Shown: piece by piece, positions 63,001-64,000 of the stretch
How positions within the stretch are numbered: the stretch's first letter is position 1
Layout: every line of letters begins with the position of its first letter
Position numbers and translations under genes: made by a program
The notes under the pieces: generated by a model
Told to the model about the DNA's origin: nothing
The model's database searches: none
Seen by the model: only the letters and a program-made list of their open reading frames with translations
DNA from: Asparagopsis taxiformis
Taxonomy: Eukaryota; Rhodophyta; Florideophyceae; Bonnemaisoniales; Bonnemaisoniaceae
Direction of reading: 5' to 3'
Length of the DNA stretch: 64,000 nt
Assembly: GCA_030407315.1 (NCBI GenBank)
Contig: JALQPE010000171.1
Span: forward strand, 124,001 to 188,000

Positions 63001-63276
63001 ACCATGCTTCTCCAGGAGGTTGAGGACAATGTGAAGGGCGACTTCGCGGGCACCGGCCTGCTTCTTATCGGAGCTCGAGAGAAGTTTGGTAAGGCTTTCG
63101 ACAAGGCCAGAAGCGGGAGAAAATGCAGCAATGTCTTTGGCGGGACCTTGGACAAAATTTGCAGCGGACTCTACACGAGCGGATTGTTTGACGGCGGCTT
63201 CAAAAGCTGCTTTGATGGTGGGGTCTGCGGACGGCTCCACAATTGTGAAAGACGGTGGGGAAGTTTTGGAAGCCAT
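60055..63276 (-). CDS. TEF3: Translation elongation factor 3 (eEF3)
   Basis: An ABC-F ATPase that helps release E-site tRNA from the ribosome; essential in fungi and found in several algal groups. It is 1,073 residues from the Met at 63276; the frame is open to 63351. It begins with HEAT repeats (~1-330). ABC domain 1 has the Walker A GPNECGKTT at 472-480 and LDEPTNHLD. ABC domain 2 has GPNGAGKST at 716-724 and LSGGQKVKVALAAALWN with LDEPTNYLD. A chromodomain-like insertion (~820-885) starts around DFEYEVKWEGKPSTFTAW, a hallmark of eEF3. The C-terminus is a lysine-rich tail. The chromodomain excludes other ABC-F proteins. Confidence 0.95.
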   Translation of the reverse strand: MASKTSPPSFTIVEPSADPTIKAAFEAAVKQSARVESAANFVQGPAKDIAAFSPASGLVESLTKLLSSSDKKQAGAREVALHIVLNLLEKHGAAAAPFLYKLLAPCLTLMADKNSKNVQNVASKACAAIIDALNPVAKRALCLSMLVEGLNLQAKWQTQAGALGLILKVATDAPQEIGSCMPDLVPAVAPLMCEAKAALSDGSKAAMAKMCDCIDNPDVKPLIPYLMSALGNPGEVEDAIYKLAATTFVAQVECNALAITVPLLKRAFQTRSTPLKRISAKIITNMAKLVERPSDVEPFIPSLMPALKRASDEISDPEARSVCADGVEILDGASKGEGMAPEPPRPQRDAILQALEESMGGAKGGAMFETALNFIVEEVSVLIANQALDAGEWRLCVSPIIAPFITEGSADEIANAMLSRCTKFMTIVDEEEEEEDAEELCRCKFSLAYGSKVLLNNTDLRLKRGFRYGLLGPNECGKTTLMRAIANGQVEGFPPASEVRTVFVEADILGELSHLNVVDYVFADEAIRAYDIPRDAITKVLGDVGFTKLMLDGSVSYLSGGWRMKLALARAMLQNADILLLDEPTNHLDVVNVKWVEDYLNNLTNVTSIIVSHDKGLLNNCCTHIIQIENLKLKLHKGNLTEFVKKVPKAKTYFEMKETKLKFKFPKPGNLDGITSKGKAIIKMDDVVFTYPSANRPQIAGVTIRCSLASRVACIGPNGAGKSTIVKLLTGELEPDSGKVWKHANARVGYIAQHAFHHIENHLEKTPNEYIRWRYAYGEDREALQKDTMQVSDEELKLMKTPIQHVWVTEADAKEHREKLVIDRLTSQRRTRKGTKDDFEYEVKWEGKPSTFTAWLSLDKLESLGWGKAIKSVDEKVASRASAFAMPLTASNVETHLENVGLNREFGTHCRLGALSGGQKVKVALAAALWNCPHLIVLDEPTNYLDRESLVALTYAIKEFEGGVVIISHNSEFTEEVCPEVWNLTPATETEPAKLNLEGDLDWTKNAEKEKIEVKQITEMTDAFGNTVKVKAPKTKKKMSRQEKKKLERKRAAQKASGEYYEGINGTDSEGEI

Positions 63277-63761
63277 TTGTGATGTGCCGAGGTTAGCTGT
63301 TAGTCGTAGCGCTACAAGAGGGGGAAAGGGCAAGTTACAATGTTGGTGCAAAGTGACGAGCGTCGGGGGGATGGCCGTCGGCGTAGTTTAAGTAGGGCGG
63401 TCGCTGAGAAGAGGTGAGAGCCTGCTGGCACTGCACTGCACTGCACGACAACGCAACGCAATGGAATTGATGACAGATGTTATGATATGACGACGTACGC
63501 TAGAACGAATGACAGACAGCGATTGTAGGTCGAAGACAGTATTCTGGCCCATGCAGCGATGCATTTGAAGGCGGGTGCATAATTGGCGGACAAGAATGGG
63601 CGACGACGGCGGCAGCGGCCGGTGCCTGCTCCCCCGACCATGCTATTCGTTAATTGTGTGGATACAACTGCAAGATTCGTGCACCGTGTGCGTTTTGGTT
63701 GGCTAGAAATGCATGACATCGCCGTGGCATTTTCCCCATGATAAATCATTGCAATCAACGG
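63277..63761. promoter_or_regulatory. eEF3 upstream region with TGCA repeats
   Basis: 485 bp between the eEF3 start and the last exon of the next minus-strand gene. It holds the eEF3 promoter and leader. GGCACTGCACTGCACTGCACG at about 63426-63446 repeats the motif seen upstream of the P4-ATPase. Confidence 0.5.
63426..63446. repeat. CTGCACTGCACTGCAC cluster upstream of eEF3
   Basis: Three tandem CTGCA units about 150 bp upstream of the chosen start codon. The same unit is in the hairpin at 17849-17897 and upstream of the flippase gene. Confidence 0.6.
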
Positions 63762-63884
63762 TTATGTTACACCACTTGTCGGCTTCCTATTCGCCTTGTT
63801 CCTGCTACGTTTAGGTACGGTTGAAGGACCTACATTTGTGAAACCGTAAGCACCGTGGAGAGCAGTTGGACGCGGCGCCGTGCC
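63762..63884 (-). CDS. Last exon of an unknown gene running off the window
   Basis: A strong acceptor (a T-run ending TTCAG at 63890-63885) is followed by 40 codons and a stop at 63764-63762. They encode GTAPRPTALHGAYGFTNVGP and a basic tail ending RKPTSGVT. Basic, low-complexity C-termini of this kind are common. The donor exon should lie beyond 63900 or past the right edge. No family is recognised. The alternative is an unspliced frame that ends at TAG, with less protein-like codons. Confidence 0.4.
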   Translation of the reverse strand, partial: GTAPRPTALHGAYGFTNVGPSTVPKRSRNKANRKPTSGVT

Positions 63885-64000
63885 CTGAAAAAAATGAGCT
63901 GGAAAATAGGTGTAATGAGCTGGCCATTGGGCACTAGGCCACTACGATTACTGCCTGGCTGGCCGCCAAACGTCCAATTCAACGCTGTTTCCACCAATGA

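Noticed and set aside
62524..63282. A 252-codon plus-strand frame with Gly-rich runs.
   Set aside because: It is the reverse complement of the HEAT-repeat part of eEF3.
1..64000. tRNA, rRNA, snRNA and CRISPR signals.
   Set aside because: No GGTTCGAATCC-type T-arm, no U6-like box and no regularly spaced repeats were seen by eye on either strand. Structured RNAs with weak sequence signals cannot be excluded without a covariance search.

Overview
This is nuclear DNA from a photosynthetic eukaryote, most likely an alga. About 34 protein genes lie on both strands, many as head-to-head or tail-to-tail pairs. Most have no intron, and those that do have one or two, usually of 72-140 nt with GT-AG ends (two are longer or at the window edge). 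Plastid functions are clear: ferredoxin-nitrite reductase, cysteine synthase, two phylloquinone-pathway enzymes and an HCF173-like protein. Three likely plastid precursors begin with a Phe within five residues of the Met (MTTAF, MYAF, MATSAF). That mark is known for red algae, glaucophytes and red-derived plastids, so with the low intron density I favour a red alga. This is inference. I saw no tRNA, rRNA, CRISPR array or intact transposon.

Layout. 1-8.5 kb: organellar PNPase (cut by the window edge), a DUF819 membrane protein, an unrecognised three-exon gene, a DUF218-like protein, eIF2B epsilon and SEM1/DSS1. 8.6-17 kb: mitochondrial processing peptidase alpha (three exons), FUN14, an unknown multi-pass protein, a triose-phosphate-type transporter and a two-finger C2H2 protein. 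17-22 kb: a gene-poor stretch with strong inverted repeats. 22-28 kb: ferredoxin-nitrite reductase and a very long SPFH protein. 27.9-33.4 kb: an o-succinylbenzoyl-CoA ligase (MenE/AAE14 type), a zinc-knuckle plus DnaJ-type zinc-finger protein, the MenA/ABC4 prenyltransferase and an HCF173-like protein, four neighbours that all fit photosystem supply. 33.6-41 kb: a Myb-like polyQ protein, a degenerate adenylate-forming protein, a spliced membrane protein, COX20, ribosomal protein eL14 and a REEP/HVA22 protein. 41-51 kb: a small bacterial-looking protein, cysteine synthase, a TLC protein, the mitochondrial phosphate carrier and a P4-ATPase. 51-64 kb: a CS-Sel1-membrane protein, a hypothetical protein, a second long SPFH protein (SLP2-like), a fused pseudouridine-phosphate glycosidase/pseudouridine kinase, elongation factor 3, and the last exon of a gene running off the right edge.

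How they work together. Most genes are housekeeping and show no shared pathway. The exceptions are the 27.9-33.4 kb block and a scattered mitochondrial set (PNPase, MPP alpha, COX20, phosphate carrier, FUN14). The features I would examine first are the MenE-MenA block, an MPP alpha that still has the full zinc-binding motif, and an adenylate-forming protein with a long insertion at its hinge. Coordinates of spliced genes come from reading frame, GT-AG sites and family similarity judged by eye. Start codons are my choice where several are possible.
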